Shown one piece after another: positions 1 through 7,874 of a DNA stretch of 64,000 nt; positions within the stretch are counted from its first letter, which is position 1, and every line of letters begins with the position of its first letter. The DNA comes from Aquincolibacterium sp964606385 (GTDB lineage Bacteria; Omnitrophota; Omnitrophia; Omnitrophales; Aquincolibacteriaceae), in NCBI GenBank assembly GCA_964606385.1, contig CAZSFZ010000004.1, positions 1 to 64,000 on the forward strand, written 5' to 3'. Made by a program: the position numbers and the translations under genes. The notes under the pieces were generated by a model that was given only the letters and a program-made list of their open reading frames with translations, did not search any database and had not been told where the DNA came from.

Positions 1-93
1 CGCCAGCTTCAGGCATCCCTGGACGAAAAGGCGAAACAGCTTGAGGAAGAGCGGAAACGTTTCGAACAGGAAAAAGAGGCCGCCGCTTCCTAG
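1..93 (+). CDS. 3' end of an unidentified coiled-coil protein (partial)
   Basis: Frame 1 is open from the window edge to a TAG at 91-93. The 30 visible residues are almost all Gln, Glu, Lys, Arg and Ala with heptad-like spacing, so this is the end of a charged coiled coil. The next gene, a 5-formyl-THF cyclo-ligase, begins 12 bases downstream, so the two are probably co-transcribed. ZapA, whose C-terminus is a coiled coil and which neighbours this enzyme in E. coli, is one possibility, but nothing visible proves it. Confidence 0.5.
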   Translation, partial: RQLQASLDEKAKQLEEERKRFEQEKEAAAS

Positions 94-105
94 GCGTTCG
101 GGCCT

Positions 106-648
106 ATGCCGGATAAGATCCTTCTTCGTAAAGCGCTGCTTGAAAAAAGGGCCCGCATTCCGAGCGCGCTCCGGCGTTTGAAAAGCCGTCGAATTCTTAA
201 AAAATTATCCCAGACACCGGCTTTTAAGAAGGCGCGGCATGTTGCATGCTATTACGGGATCGCTCCCGAGGTGGAGACGAGGTTTTTTCTAAGAAAGATC
301 CTGAAAGCCAAAGAGCTCTACCTTCCGCGGGTCGGTCCCAAGCGTTCTTTGACGCTTCATCGTATCTCTTCGCCCGCGAAAGACCTCAAAAAAGGCGCTT
401 ACAGTATCATGGAGCCGAAGCTCTCTTGCGAGAAAAGGCCGGTCAGCCGGATGGATCTTCTGATCGTTCCGGGGGTCGCGTTCGATAAAAAAGGCGGGCG
501 GTTGGGGCGCGGCGGCGGCTACTATGACGGGCTTTTACGAAAGGCCCCAAAGGTCTGCAAGATCGGGATCGCTTTTCGCGAGCAGATCGTTAAAAAAGTT
601 CCGATGACCGCGCGCGATGTGCGAGTCAATCAGGTCATCACGGATTAA
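106..648 (+). CDS. 5-formyltetrahydrofolate cyclo-ligase
   Basis: Cytosolic enzyme of one-carbon metabolism that converts 5-formyl-THF to 5,10-methenyl-THF using ATP. The 180 residues match the usual family length. A basic N-terminal helix is followed by the family signature near residues 122-141: V-P-G-V-A-F-D, then a Gly-rich R-L-G-R-G-G-G-Y-Y-D loop that binds phosphate. The gene lies 12 bases after the coiled-coil gene and 7 bases before xseA, so it looks like part of an operon. Identity is secure from the signature. Confidence 0.93.
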   Translation: MPDKILLRKALLEKRARIPSALRRLKSRRILKKLSQTPAFKKARHVACYYGIAPEVETRFFLRKILKAKELYLPRVGPKRSLTLHRISSPAKDLKKGAYSIMEPKLSCEKRPVSRMDLLIVPGVAFDKKGGRLGRGGGYYDGLLRKAPKVCKIGIAFREQIVKKVPMTARDVRVNQVITD

Positions 649-655
649 AACAATT

Positions 656-1894
656 ATGAAAATCCAAGAAGAAACAACCGCTTTTGAGTCGTTAAAGGAC
701 GGTCGTAAGATCTACACCGTCAGTGAGCTCAACCGCCAGAGCCGCTTGGCCCTGGAATCCCGGTTCCCGTCAGTCTGGGTCGAAGGGGAGATCTCGAATT
801 TCAAGCACCACACTTCCGGGCACATGTACCTGACGCTCAAGGATGAATCGTCGCAGATCTCCGCGGCTTTTTTCAGCCAATACCAGCGCGGCCTCAAGTT
901 CCAGCTCAAGGACGGACTCAAGGTCCTGGCGTTTTGCCGTGTCTCCATTTACGAAGCGCGCGGGCAGTATCAACTGTATATCGAGCGCGTCGAGCCGCAG
1001 GGCGTCGGAGCGCTTCAACTTGCTTTTCAGCAGCTGAAAGAACGGCTCGCGAAAGAAGGGCTTTTTAACGAAGAGCGCAAACGGTCCATTCCGAGGTTCC
1101 CGAAAACAGTCGGCGTGATCACGTCGCCCACGGGCGCCGCCATTCACGATATCCTGAATGTCGTGAACCGCCGGTTCTGCGGGACGCATATCCTGCTTCA
1201 TCCGGTGAGGGTTCAGGGGGAAGGTTCGGCAGAAGAGATCGCCGCCGCCATCAAGGCCATGAACGAACAGGCGGAAGCGGATGTCCTGATCGTGGGGCGC
1301 GGAGGGGGAAGTCTTGAAGACCTTTGGGCTTTTAATGAAGAACCCGTGGCGCGTGCGGTTTTTGGGTCCCGGATCCCGGTCATTTCCGCGGTGGGGCACG
1401 AGAGTGACTGGACGATCTGCGATCTTGTGGCAGACTTGAGGGCCCCGACGCCTTCGGCCGCTGCGGAACTTGTGGTCTCCAGCCGGCTGGAACTCGAAGA
1501 ACGGCTGCGCGGGAGCCGGGATCGCTTGAACTTCGCGATGAACGGAATGTTCGAACGGTGCCGGGAGCAGTGGTCGAATCTCGCCGGCAGTTCCGCGTTC
1601 CGGCAACCGCAGTACCTGCTGGATCAATTCACTGGACGGGTGGATGACCTGGGCCGCCGGATGGAGAACCGGTTGCGGGCCCTGCTGGATTCCAAAGGCC
1701 AGCACTTCCGGGGGATCACGGGGAGGTTGAACGCGCTTAATCCGCTGGCGATCCTCGAGCGAGGTTATTCCGTGAGTTTTAATGAAAAAGGTGAGATTAT
1801 AAAGAGCGCCAAGCAGGTTTCGGCCGGGGACCCGCTGCGGACCCGGTTCCATAAAGGTTCTGTGATCTCAAAGGTAACGGAAATCATTCAATAA
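656..1894 (+). CDS. xseA: exodeoxyribonuclease VII large subunit
   Basis: Large catalytic subunit of exonuclease VII, which degrades single-stranded DNA to oligonucleotides in mismatch repair and recombination. An OB-fold (about residues 10-110, including W-V-E-G-E-I-S-N-F) precedes the catalytic core with V-I-T-S-P-T-G-A-A-I-H-D and the G-R-G-G-G-S-L-E-D-L-W-A-F-N-E motif, then a helical tail. At about 412 residues it is slightly short of E. coli XseA. I use the ATG at 656, seven bases after the upstream stop; an earlier in-frame start would overlap that gene with no family support. xseB follows after 11 bases. Confidence 0.95.
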   Translation: MKIQEETTAFESLKDGRKIYTVSELNRQSRLALESRFPSVWVEGEISNFKHHTSGHMYLTLKDESSQISAAFFSQYQRGLKFQLKDGLKVLAFCRVSIYEARGQYQLYIERVEPQGVGALQLAFQQLKERLAKEGLFNEERKRSIPRFPKTVGVITSPTGAAIHDILNVVNRRFCGTHILLHPVRVQGEGSAEEIAAAIKAMNEQAEADVLIVGRGGGSLEDLWAFNEEPVARAVFGSRIPVISAVGHESDWTICDLVADLRAPTPSAAAELVVSSRLELEERLRGSRDRLNFAMNGMFERCREQWSNLAGSSAFRQPQYLLDQFTGRVDDLGRRMENRLRALLDSKGQHFRGITGRLNALNPLAILERGYSVSFNEKGEIIKSAKQVSAGDPLRTRFHKGSVISKVTEIIQ

Positions 1895-1905
1895 GGGGAT
1901 TCATT

Positions 1906-2211
1906 ATGACGGATAAGTTCCAGTTCGAGAAAGCCTTGGAAGACCTTGAAAAGATCGTGGAAGCCATGGAAAGCGGGGAGCTGACGCTGGACCAGGCGCT
2001 CAAGAAATATGAGGAAGGTGTGGGGCTTGTGCGGGCCTGTCAGTCCAAGCTGACGGAAACGGAACGAAAGATCGAGGTTTTGACTAAGACCCTGGATGGC
2101 TCACTGAAGAAACAACCATTTGAACCGGACGAGGCACCGCGCGGGGCGAAAGGAAAGAAAAAGAAGGGTTCAAAAGAAGGCGAAGAGGCTGATTTTGAGG
2201 ATGAGGATTAA
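1906..2211 (+). CDS. xseB: exodeoxyribonuclease VII small subunit
   Basis: Small partner of XseA. The first 65 residues are the family's helical hairpin, with L-E-x-I-V-x-x-M-E-S-G-E-L-T-L-D-x-A-L-x-x-Y-E-E-G. A Lys/Glu-rich tail of about 35 residues follows, longer than in E. coli. Eleven bases separate it from xseA and nine from ispA, matching the widespread order xseA-xseB-ispA-dxs. Confidence 0.93.
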   Translation: MTDKFQFEKALEDLEKIVEAMESGELTLDQALKKYEEGVGLVRACQSKLTETERKIEVLTKTLDGSLKKQPFEPDEAPRGAKGKKKKGSKEGEEADFEDED

Positions 2212-2220
2212 AACACCCGG

Positions 2221-3078
2221 ATGCATTACGAGACATTCTTTAAAAAATACCTGGTCTTGATCGAAAAGAGGATGCGTCGCGAGTTTGGCGCGCGCCGGAA
2301 ACGTCCCTTTATCATTCACCAGGCCATGCAGTACGCGGCTTTTACGGGCGGGAAGCGGTTCCGGCCGGTCCTAACGCTTGCTTCTTGTGAAGCTTGCGGC
2401 GGCAAACCGCAGGACGCCATCCTGGCGGCCCTTGCGATCGAGCTGATCCATACTTATTCGCTTGTACATGACGATCTTCCCGCGCTGGATAATGACGATA
2501 TACGTCGCGGGAAGCCGACCTGTCATAAAAAATTCAGCGAGGCGAACGCCATCCTCGCGGGGGACGGGCTTCTGACCCTGGCGTTTGAATTCCTTGCCGG
2601 GATCAGGCCGGCCGATCGTGCGGTCCGGTTGGTTCATGAGATCGCAACTGCCGCGGGCGTGCACGGCATGATCGGCGGACAGGTCGCGGACCTGGAAACT
2701 CCCGCGCGGAAAAAGACGCTCGCGGAACATGATTTCATCAGCCGCTATAAGACCGGCGCGCTTCTCAGAGTCAGCGCGGTTGCCGGGGCTATTGCCGCGG
2801 GAGCGAATACCCGCAAGCTGAAGGCCATTACCCGGTACGGGGAATGCATCGGTCTTGCCTTCCAGGTAGTTGATGATATCCTTGACCGTGACGGCTACTG
2901 CAAGACGATGAGTGTTGAGGCTGCCACAAAAAAAGCGGTTCGCCTTATGGAGCAGGCGAAAAAAGAAGCCGAGCTTTTCGGAACCAAAGGGAAAGCGCTC
3001 GTCTTTTTGGCGGATTTTTTGAAATCACGGATACCCACCCCACCTACGAGGTGTGGTGGTTCGAGGTGTTCACGATGA
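2221..3078 (+). CDS. ispA: (2E,6E)-farnesyl diphosphate synthase with repeat-derived C-terminus
   Basis: Polyprenyl synthase that condenses IPP with DMAPP/GPP to FPP, the precursor of undecaprenyl phosphate and quinones. The first Asp-rich motif (D-D-L-P-A-L-D, about residues 83-89), the R-R-G-K-P-T loop and the second motif (V-V-D-D-I-L-D) are all present. The last ~16 residues (P-T-P-P-T-R-C-G-G and onward) do not look like family sequence: they are encoded by the GC-rich inverted repeat at 3035-3059, so the native end was replaced or extended. The stop codon overlaps the dxs ATG (ATGA). Confidence 0.93.
   Translation: MHYETFFKKYLVLIEKRMRREFGARRKRPFIIHQAMQYAAFTGGKRFRPVLTLASCEACGGKPQDAILAALAIELIHTYSLVHDDLPALDNDDIRRGKPTCHKKFSEANAILAGDGLLTLAFEFLAGIRPADRAVRLVHEIATAAGVHGMIGGQVADLETPARKKTLAEHDFISRYKTGALLRVSAVAGAIAAGANTRKLKAITRYGECIGLAFQVVDDILDRDGYCKTMSVEAATKKAVRLMEQAKKEAELFGTKGKALVFLADFLKSRIPTPPTRCGGSRCSR
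3035..3059. repeat. GC-rich inverted repeat, family B, copy 1
   Basis: Stem CCACCCCACCT (3035-3045), loop ACG, then AGGTGTGGTGG (3049-3059), with 10 of 11 positions paired. A perfect version with the loop in reverse complement (CGT) lies at 56862-56886. This copy is inside the 3' end of ispA and just upstream of the dxs start. Confidence 0.8.
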
Positions 3079-4964
3079 CAAACTGGATCAATAAGATCAC
3101 TTGCCCGGCGGATCTCAAGAAGGTGCCCTTGGAAAAGCTTCCCGAGGTCGCGGAGGAATACCGCCAGTTCCTGATCGAATCCGTGGCAAAGACGGGCGGG
3201 CATTTGGGCGCGAGCTTGGGGGTGCTGGAACTTTCCATCGCCCTGCATTATGTCCTGAATTCTCCCGAGGACAAGATCTGCTGGGATGTCGGGCATCAGG
3301 CCTATGTTCATAAGATGATCACGGGGCGGAAGGACCGGATGCACACGCTCCGTCAGCCCGGCGGCCTGAGCGGTTTCCCGGCTCCTTGGGAAAGCGAACA
3401 CGACCCATTCATCGTGGGGCACGCGGGTACGGCGATCGCGCAGGCGCTTGGACTCGCGGCGGCGCGTGATCTTAACGCCGGGCATGAAAAAGTAGTGGCC
3501 GTCGTTGGGGATGGTGCCATGACTGCGGGACTTTCCTATGAAGCTCTGAACAGCGCGGGCCATCTCAAAAAGAACATGATGATCATTCTGAATGACAATG
3601 AGATGTCCATCGCCAAGAACGTGGGCGGCATGAGCCGCTACCTCAACCGCGTGATCACGAATCCTTTGTATAATCGCATCCGCGGGGAAGTTGAAAAACA
3701 GCTGGCCCGTTTTCCGCGTCTCAAAAAACTTTCTGATGCTTCCCTGGAAGGCATGAAGCATCTTTTTGTCCCCGGGATCATTTTTGAGGAGCTCGGTTTC
3801 CGCTATTTCGGGCCGGTGAACGGGCACGACGTCGTGGGGCTTGTGAAGACCCTGCGGGATGTGCTGGCGCTGAACACCTGCAGTTTCCTTCACGTGATCA
3901 CGAAGAAAGGAAAAGGCTGCGCGTTCACGGAAAAAGATGCGGAAAAAGGCCACGGGGTGGGTCCCTTCGATGTCAAAACGGGGGAGAAGATCGAGGTAGC
4001 GGTCTCGAGGGACGATGTTTCGAATGTCTCCTACACGCAAGCCTTCGCCGATGCGCTTTCCAAACATGCCCGGAGAAATCCCAAAGTGGTGGCGATCACG
4101 GCAGCGATGCCGTCGGGGACGGGGCTCCAGCACTTTCAAAAGGAATTTCCGGACCGGTTTTTTGATGTCGGGATCGCGGAACAGCATGCCGTCTCGTTCG
4201 CGGGAGCCATGGCGTGCGGCGGATTGAAGCCTGTGGTGGCCCTCTATTCGTCCTTTCTTCAGCGCGCCCATGATTCGGTCATGCATGATGTCGCGCTGCA
4301 ACGGCAAAGTATTGTGATCGGGATCGACCGCGCGGGCCTGGTCGGCGCGGACGGCGCCACCCATCAGGGGATCTTTGACCTGGCTTATCTTGGGGCCGTT
4401 CCGAATATTGTGCTGGCCTCGCCGGTCGATGAATACGAAATGGAAAAGATGATAGAGCTCGCGCTGAGCCATCCTTCGGTTTTCGCGATTCGCTATCCCC
4501 GGGCGAATATCCCCAAAATGTTCGACGCCTTTCCCAAGAAAGGGTTTGAAGTCGGAGAAGGGGAAGTGCTTTTTGACGGGGACGATGTGACGCTTCTCGC
4601 GCTCGGAAGCATGGTGGAGCAGGCCTGCAAGGCGCACGCGCTTCTTAAAAAAGAGGGTGTCAGCGCCCGGGCGGTGAACATGCGCTTTGCCCGTCCGCTT
4701 GATGAGCAATTGATCCTGGATTCGGTCAAAAAAACGAAATGCATCTTTACCCTTGAAGAACATGTCGGGACCGGCGGGTTCGGCTCCAAGGTCCTCGAGT
4801 TCCTGGAAGAAAAAGGTCTCCTCAACGTTCCGTTCAAGCGTTTGGCCCTCCCGGATGAATTCATCGAACACGGGTCCCGCGACGCGCAGCTTGAAGAATA
4901 CGGCCTTTCCGCTGAAAAGATCACCGCTTCGGTCCTGAAAGAACTCGGCCGCGTTGCCAAGTAG
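3075..4964 (+). CDS. dxs: 1-deoxy-D-xylulose-5-phosphate synthase
   Basis: ThDP-dependent first enzyme of the MEP isoprenoid pathway, making DXP from pyruvate and glyceraldehyde 3-phosphate. The ThDP/Mg motif G-D-G-A-M-T-A-G is followed by L-N-D-N-E-M-S-I-A, and the C-terminal transketolase domain carries D-V-G-I-A-E-Q-H-A-V. Length (~629 residues) is typical. A GTG at 3051 is in frame, but it would add eight residues made of the inverted repeat. The ATG at 3075 has a GAGGTG ribosome site and the normal N-terminus, and it overlaps the ispA stop. Confidence 0.96.
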   Translation: MTNWINKITCPADLKKVPLEKLPEVAEEYRQFLIESVAKTGGHLGASLGVLELSIALHYVLNSPEDKICWDVGHQAYVHKMITGRKDRMHTLRQPGGLSGFPAPWESEHDPFIVGHAGTAIAQALGLAAARDLNAGHEKVVAVVGDGAMTAGLSYEALNSAGHLKKNMMIILNDNEMSIAKNVGGMSRYLNRVITNPLYNRIRGEVEKQLARFPRLKKLSDASLEGMKHLFVPGIIFEELGFRYFGPVNGHDVVGLVKTLRDVLALNTCSFLHVITKKGKGCAFTEKDAEKGHGVGPFDVKTGEKIEVAVSRDDVSNVSYTQAFADALSKHARRNPKVVAITAAMPSGTGLQHFQKEFPDRFFDVGIAEQHAVSFAGAMACGGLKPVVALYSSFLQRAHDSVMHDVALQRQSIVIGIDRAGLVGADGATHQGIFDLAYLGAVPNIVLASPVDEYEMEKMIELALSHPSVFAIRYPRANIPKMFDAFPKKGFEVGEGEVLFDGDDVTLLALGSMVEQACKAHALLKKEGVSARAVNMRFARPLDEQLILDSVKKTKCIFTLEEHVGTGGFGSKVLEFLEEKGLLNVPFKRLALPDEFIEHGSRDAQLEEYGLSAEKITASVLKELGRVAK

Positions 4965-4976
4965 GCGCTGATCCCC

Positions 4977-5189
4977 ATGGAAACCATCCCGTTCTCACTT
5001 TCCGGAGAATTCATCGAGCTTTACAAGCTTCTCAAAGTGACGGGCCTGTGTGAGAGCGGCGGCGAAGCGAAATACGCGGTCTCTCAAGCGGAAGTCAAAG
5101 TGAATGGACAGGTCGAGACGCGCAAGGCCTGCAAGATCCGCAAGGGACAGCAGGTGGAGTTCGGCGGGTATCGGGTGAGCGTGGAGTGA
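4977..5189 (+). CDS. YbcJ-like S4-domain RNA-binding protein
   Basis: A 70-residue stand-alone S4 domain. The order is F-I-x-L-x-x-L-L-K-x-x-G-L, S-G-G-E-A-K, then V-K-V-N-G-x-V-E-T-R with K-I-R-K-G. It probably binds structured RNA or ribosomal intermediates. It occupies the place between dxs and nadK where many bacteria carry tlyA, itself an S4-plus-methyltransferase protein; no methyltransferase domain is present here. Family assignment is good, exact role unknown. Confidence 0.85.
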   Translation: METIPFSLSGEFIELYKLLKVTGLCESGGEAKYAVSQAEVKVNGQVETRKACKIRKGQQVEFGGYRVSVE

Positions 5190-5208
5190 AAGGAAGCTAA
5201 AAGCCTTC

Positions 5209-5237
5209 TTGAAGCACGACCCGCAGGAGTTTAGAAT
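5209..5237 (+). promoter_or_regulatory. predicted promoter for nadK
   Basis: TTGAAG (5209-5214), a 17-base spacer and TAGAAT (5232-5237), followed about 20 bases later by an AAAGGAG ribosome site and the nadK ATG. It lies in the only sizeable gap between the dxs cluster and nadK. Confidence 0.5.
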
Positions 5238-5272
5238 AAAACCGCTTGATCCTTCAAAGGAGCGATCGTTGC

Positions 5273-6109
5273 ATGGAAAAGATCGGTATCGTTGTTAATC
5301 AGAAAAAACAGGGCGCGATGGAACTTTGCGAGAAGCTCAAGAGCTGGCTCGCGAAGCGGGACATCCCCGTTCAGGATTCTCTAGAGGTTTCGCTTGAGGA
5401 CCTGATCGAGAACTCAACCCTGCTGCTTTGCCTTGGGGGCGACGGGACGATCCTTTCGGTCGTAAGCCGTATGAAAAGCCGCGTGGTGCCGATCCTGGGC
5501 GTCAATTTCGGGAAGCTCGGATTCCTGACCGAGGCCAAAGCGGAAGAAGTCTTCGAAGAACTGAACGCCTACCTTCTACAGAAACCGGCGCTTGATACGC
5601 GGCTCATGCTTTCCTGCACGGCGAAAAGTAAAAAGGCTGACCAGGACCGGCGATTCATTGCCCTGAACGATATCGTGATCAGCCGCGAAGGGCTGGCTCG
5701 CATCCTGCAGCTCGATGTTACGGTCTCGGGAGAGAAGTTCACGAGTTTTCGCGGGGACGGCGTTGTGATCGCGTCTCCGACCGGCTCCACGGCGTACTCG
5801 CTTTCCGCGGGAGGCGCGGTGGTGCACCCGAAACTCGAAGCGATCCTGATCACGCCGATCTGCCCTCACGCCCTGAACCTGCGCGCTCTGATCATCGGGC
5901 CCGACGAGAAGATCACGATCCGCATCCGCACGGAAAACCCCAACGAAAAAGCCCTCCTCACGGCCGACGGTCAAGAAAAGATCGAAATCGACGATAGTTA
6001 TAGCGTCGAAGTGACCCGTTTCCACATGCCGCTTTCTTTGGTGAAGAGCACGAAACGGAGTTACCTTCAGACGCTCAGGGAGAATTTCAAGTTTCCTGAT
6101 TTCGACTAA
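5273..6109 (+). CDS. nadK: NAD kinase
   Basis: ATP-dependent NAD kinase, the only route to NADP, which the nearby Nfn complex would use. The catalytic L-G-G-D-G-T motif is near residue 55, followed by G-V-N-F-G-K-L-G-F-L-T-E and the S-P-T-G-S-T-A-Y-S-L-S-A-G-G substrate loop. The protein has 278 residues. An upstream in-frame TTG at 5246 is ignored because AAAGGAG sits correctly before the ATG at 5273. Confidence 0.95.
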   Translation: MEKIGIVVNQKKQGAMELCEKLKSWLAKRDIPVQDSLEVSLEDLIENSTLLLCLGGDGTILSVVSRMKSRVVPILGVNFGKLGFLTEAKAEEVFEELNAYLLQKPALDTRLMLSCTAKSKKADQDRRFIALNDIVISREGLARILQLDVTVSGEKFTSFRGDGVVIASPTGSTAYSLSAGGAVVHPKLEAILITPICPHALNLRALIIGPDEKITIRIRTENPNEKALLTADGQEKIEIDDSYSVEVTRFHMPLSLVKSTKRSYLQTLRENFKFPDFD

Positions 6110-6161
6110 AAGGGGAGGCTTCCCGCCGTCCGGGAAAAGATCCTCCCGGAAGGAGCCGGCC

Positions 6162-6527
6162 ATCGTTAAGCTGCTGATCGTTGATGATGAGAAAATGATC
6201 TGCGAAGAGTTCCGCGAAACCCTCGAGCAAGAAGGCCACAAGGTTGATTGCGCCCTGAACGGGAAAGAGGGCCTTCAGAAGATCCAGAACCAGGATTACA
6301 ATCTCGTCTTTCTTGATTCCTCGATGCCTTTCATGGACGGCAAAAAAGTCCTGGAGCGGATCCGTCATTTCAGCCGGGTGCCGGTGGCCCTTATCACGGG
6401 TTTTTTACCCGAATCCAAAGAAAAAGAAATGCTGCACCTCGGGGCGATGGTCTGCCTGCGCAAACCCTTGGACCTTGACCGCGTGAAATCCCTCATTCAT
6501 ACTGTGGCTCGTTCCGAACACTACTGA
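6162..6527 (+). CDS. orphan response-regulator receiver protein with probable AUC start
   Basis: A stand-alone CheY-type receiver of ~121 residues. It has the acidic pair V-D-D-E, phospho-acceptor Asp in V-F-L-D-S-S-M-P, Thr in A-L-I-T-G and Lys in R-K-P-L-D. The first ATG (6195) would delete beta-1 and the acidic pocket. Reading upstream in frame restores it and meets an AAGGAG site (6150-6155) exactly six bases before ATC at 6162, so a rare AUC start is the simplest reading; a base error is the alternative. No histidine kinase lies nearby and there is no output domain. Confidence 0.75.
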   Translation: MVKLLIVDDEKMICEEFRETLEQEGHKVDCALNGKEGLQKIQNQDYNLVFLDSSMPFMDGKKVLERIRHFSRVPVALITGFLPESKEKEMLHLGAMVCLRKPLDLDRVKSLIHTVARSEHY

Positions 6528-6562
6528 CCAAACTCTGAAATTTTAAGGTTGAGATAGCCGTC

Positions 6563-7843
6563 ATGTCTGATATCCGAGTCCGATTTGCCCCGTCCCCGAC
6601 GGGATACCTCCATATCGGAGGCGTCCGTACCGCGCTTTTCAATTACCTCTACGCCCGTCAGCAGGGTGGGAAATTCCTTCTCCGCATCGAAGATACCGAC
6701 CGCCAGCGTTCCACGCCCGAATTCGAGCAGGAGATCCTGCAATCCCTTCGTTGGTTGGGCCTTGATTGGGATGAGGATCTGGTCCATCAAAGCAAACGGC
6801 TGGAACGTTATCGCGAGGTGGCCCAAGAGCTGGTCGCCAAAGGCCTAGCGTATGAATTTGAAGGCGCCATCAAATTCAAGATCCCGCAGACGGAGGTCAA
6901 GGTCTACGACGTTGTTCGCGGGGAAGTGACCTACGATTCGAAGGAATTCGATGACCTTGTCATTATGAAATCCGACGGTTACCCGGTTTTTCATCTTGCC
7001 GTGATCGTGGATGACCACGACATGGGGATCACGCACGTGATCCGCGGGGAAGATCACCTGCCGAACACGCCGCGACACATCCTTCTTCAGCAGGCCCTGG
7101 GTTGGAAGCCTCCGAAATACGCGCATCTTCCGCTCATTTTCGGCGCGGACGGGACACCGCTTTCCAAACGCCACGGCGCCGTAGCCGTGAGTGAGTATCG
7201 TAACAAGGGATTTCTGCCGCAGGGGCTTGTCAATTATCTCGCGCTTCTTGGCTGGAATCCGGGCACGAATCAGGAGATCTTCTCGCTTCCCGAACTCGTG
7301 AAACAATTCTCGCTCAAGCGGATCATCAAGTCGAACGCGCAGTTCAACCCCGAGAAACTCCTTTGGGTGAACGGACAGCATCTCCGCGCCATCCCGGGCG
7401 AGGATTATGAAAAACAGATCACGGAATTCTGGAAGGAGAAAATCGAGCCCATGCCGGAGGAAAAATGGCGCAAGCTCATCGCCCTTTACCGCCCCCGCAT
7501 TCAGATCTACGGAGATCTCAAAGAACAAGCCGTCTACTGCTTCGTTGAACCGGAGTATAAGGACACCGCTATGATGTCCGAGATCAAGAACAACGCGGCG
7601 GTCATGGGGCTTCTCAAACAGTTGCAGGAAGCATTGTCAGACCTGGGCGATTTCGAAGAGGTGGAGGTTTTGGACCAGAGGACCAAGAAAGTCGCTGAAG
7701 ACGCGGGCTTGAAGCCCAAGGACATCATCCATCCGCTCCGTTTTGTTCTGACGGGTGGCACCGCAAGCCCCGGGATCTTTGAGCTGATGAGCATCCTGGG
7801 CAAGGATACTTGTCTCCAGAGGCTTCAAAGCTTTCTATCCTAA
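6563..7843 (+). CDS. gltX: glutamyl-tRNA synthetase
   Basis: Class I aminoacyl-tRNA synthetase charging tRNA-Glu. The HIGH-type motif is in P-T-G-Y-L-H-I-G-G near residue 10, and the KMSKS loop is P-L-S-K-R-H-G. At 426 residues it is at the short end for bacterial GluRS, with a compact anticodon-binding region. Because a dedicated glnS follows directly, this GltX is probably discriminating rather than charging tRNA-Gln. Confidence 0.94.
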   Translation: MSDIRVRFAPSPTGYLHIGGVRTALFNYLYARQQGGKFLLRIEDTDRQRSTPEFEQEILQSLRWLGLDWDEDLVHQSKRLERYREVAQELVAKGLAYEFEGAIKFKIPQTEVKVYDVVRGEVTYDSKEFDDLVIMKSDGYPVFHLAVIVDDHDMGITHVIRGEDHLPNTPRHILLQQALGWKPPKYAHLPLIFGADGTPLSKRHGAVAVSEYRNKGFLPQGLVNYLALLGWNPGTNQEIFSLPELVKQFSLKRIIKSNAQFNPEKLLWVNGQHLRAIPGEDYEKQITEFWKEKIEPMPEEKWRKLIALYRPRIQIYGDLKEQAVYCFVEPEYKDTAMMSEIKNNAAVMGLLKQLQEALSDLGDFEEVEVLDQRTKKVAEDAGLKPKDIIHPLRFVLTGGTASPGIFELMSILGKDTCLQRLQSFLS

Positions 7844-7857
7844 GGAGTATGTGTTTT

Positions 7858-7866
7858 TGATATAAT
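7858..7866 (+). promoter_or_regulatory. extended -10 promoter of glnS (likely leaderless)
   Basis: TGATATAAT (7858-7866) is an extended -10 element. Only eight bases separate it from the glnS ATG at 7875, so a start site ~7 bases downstream would leave almost no leader. lpxA has the same arrangement. Confidence 0.55.
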
Positions 7867-7874
7867 CCCGCCTT

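Noticed and set aside
770..1852. 360-codon minus-strand frame opposite xseA
   Set aside because: Shadow of xseA; no motif, no ribosome site.
2895..4871. 658-codon open frame on the minus strand opposite dxs
   Set aside because: Antisense shadow of a GC-rich gene. The sense strand encodes an unmistakable DXS and the antisense product is rich in His and Arg with no domain.
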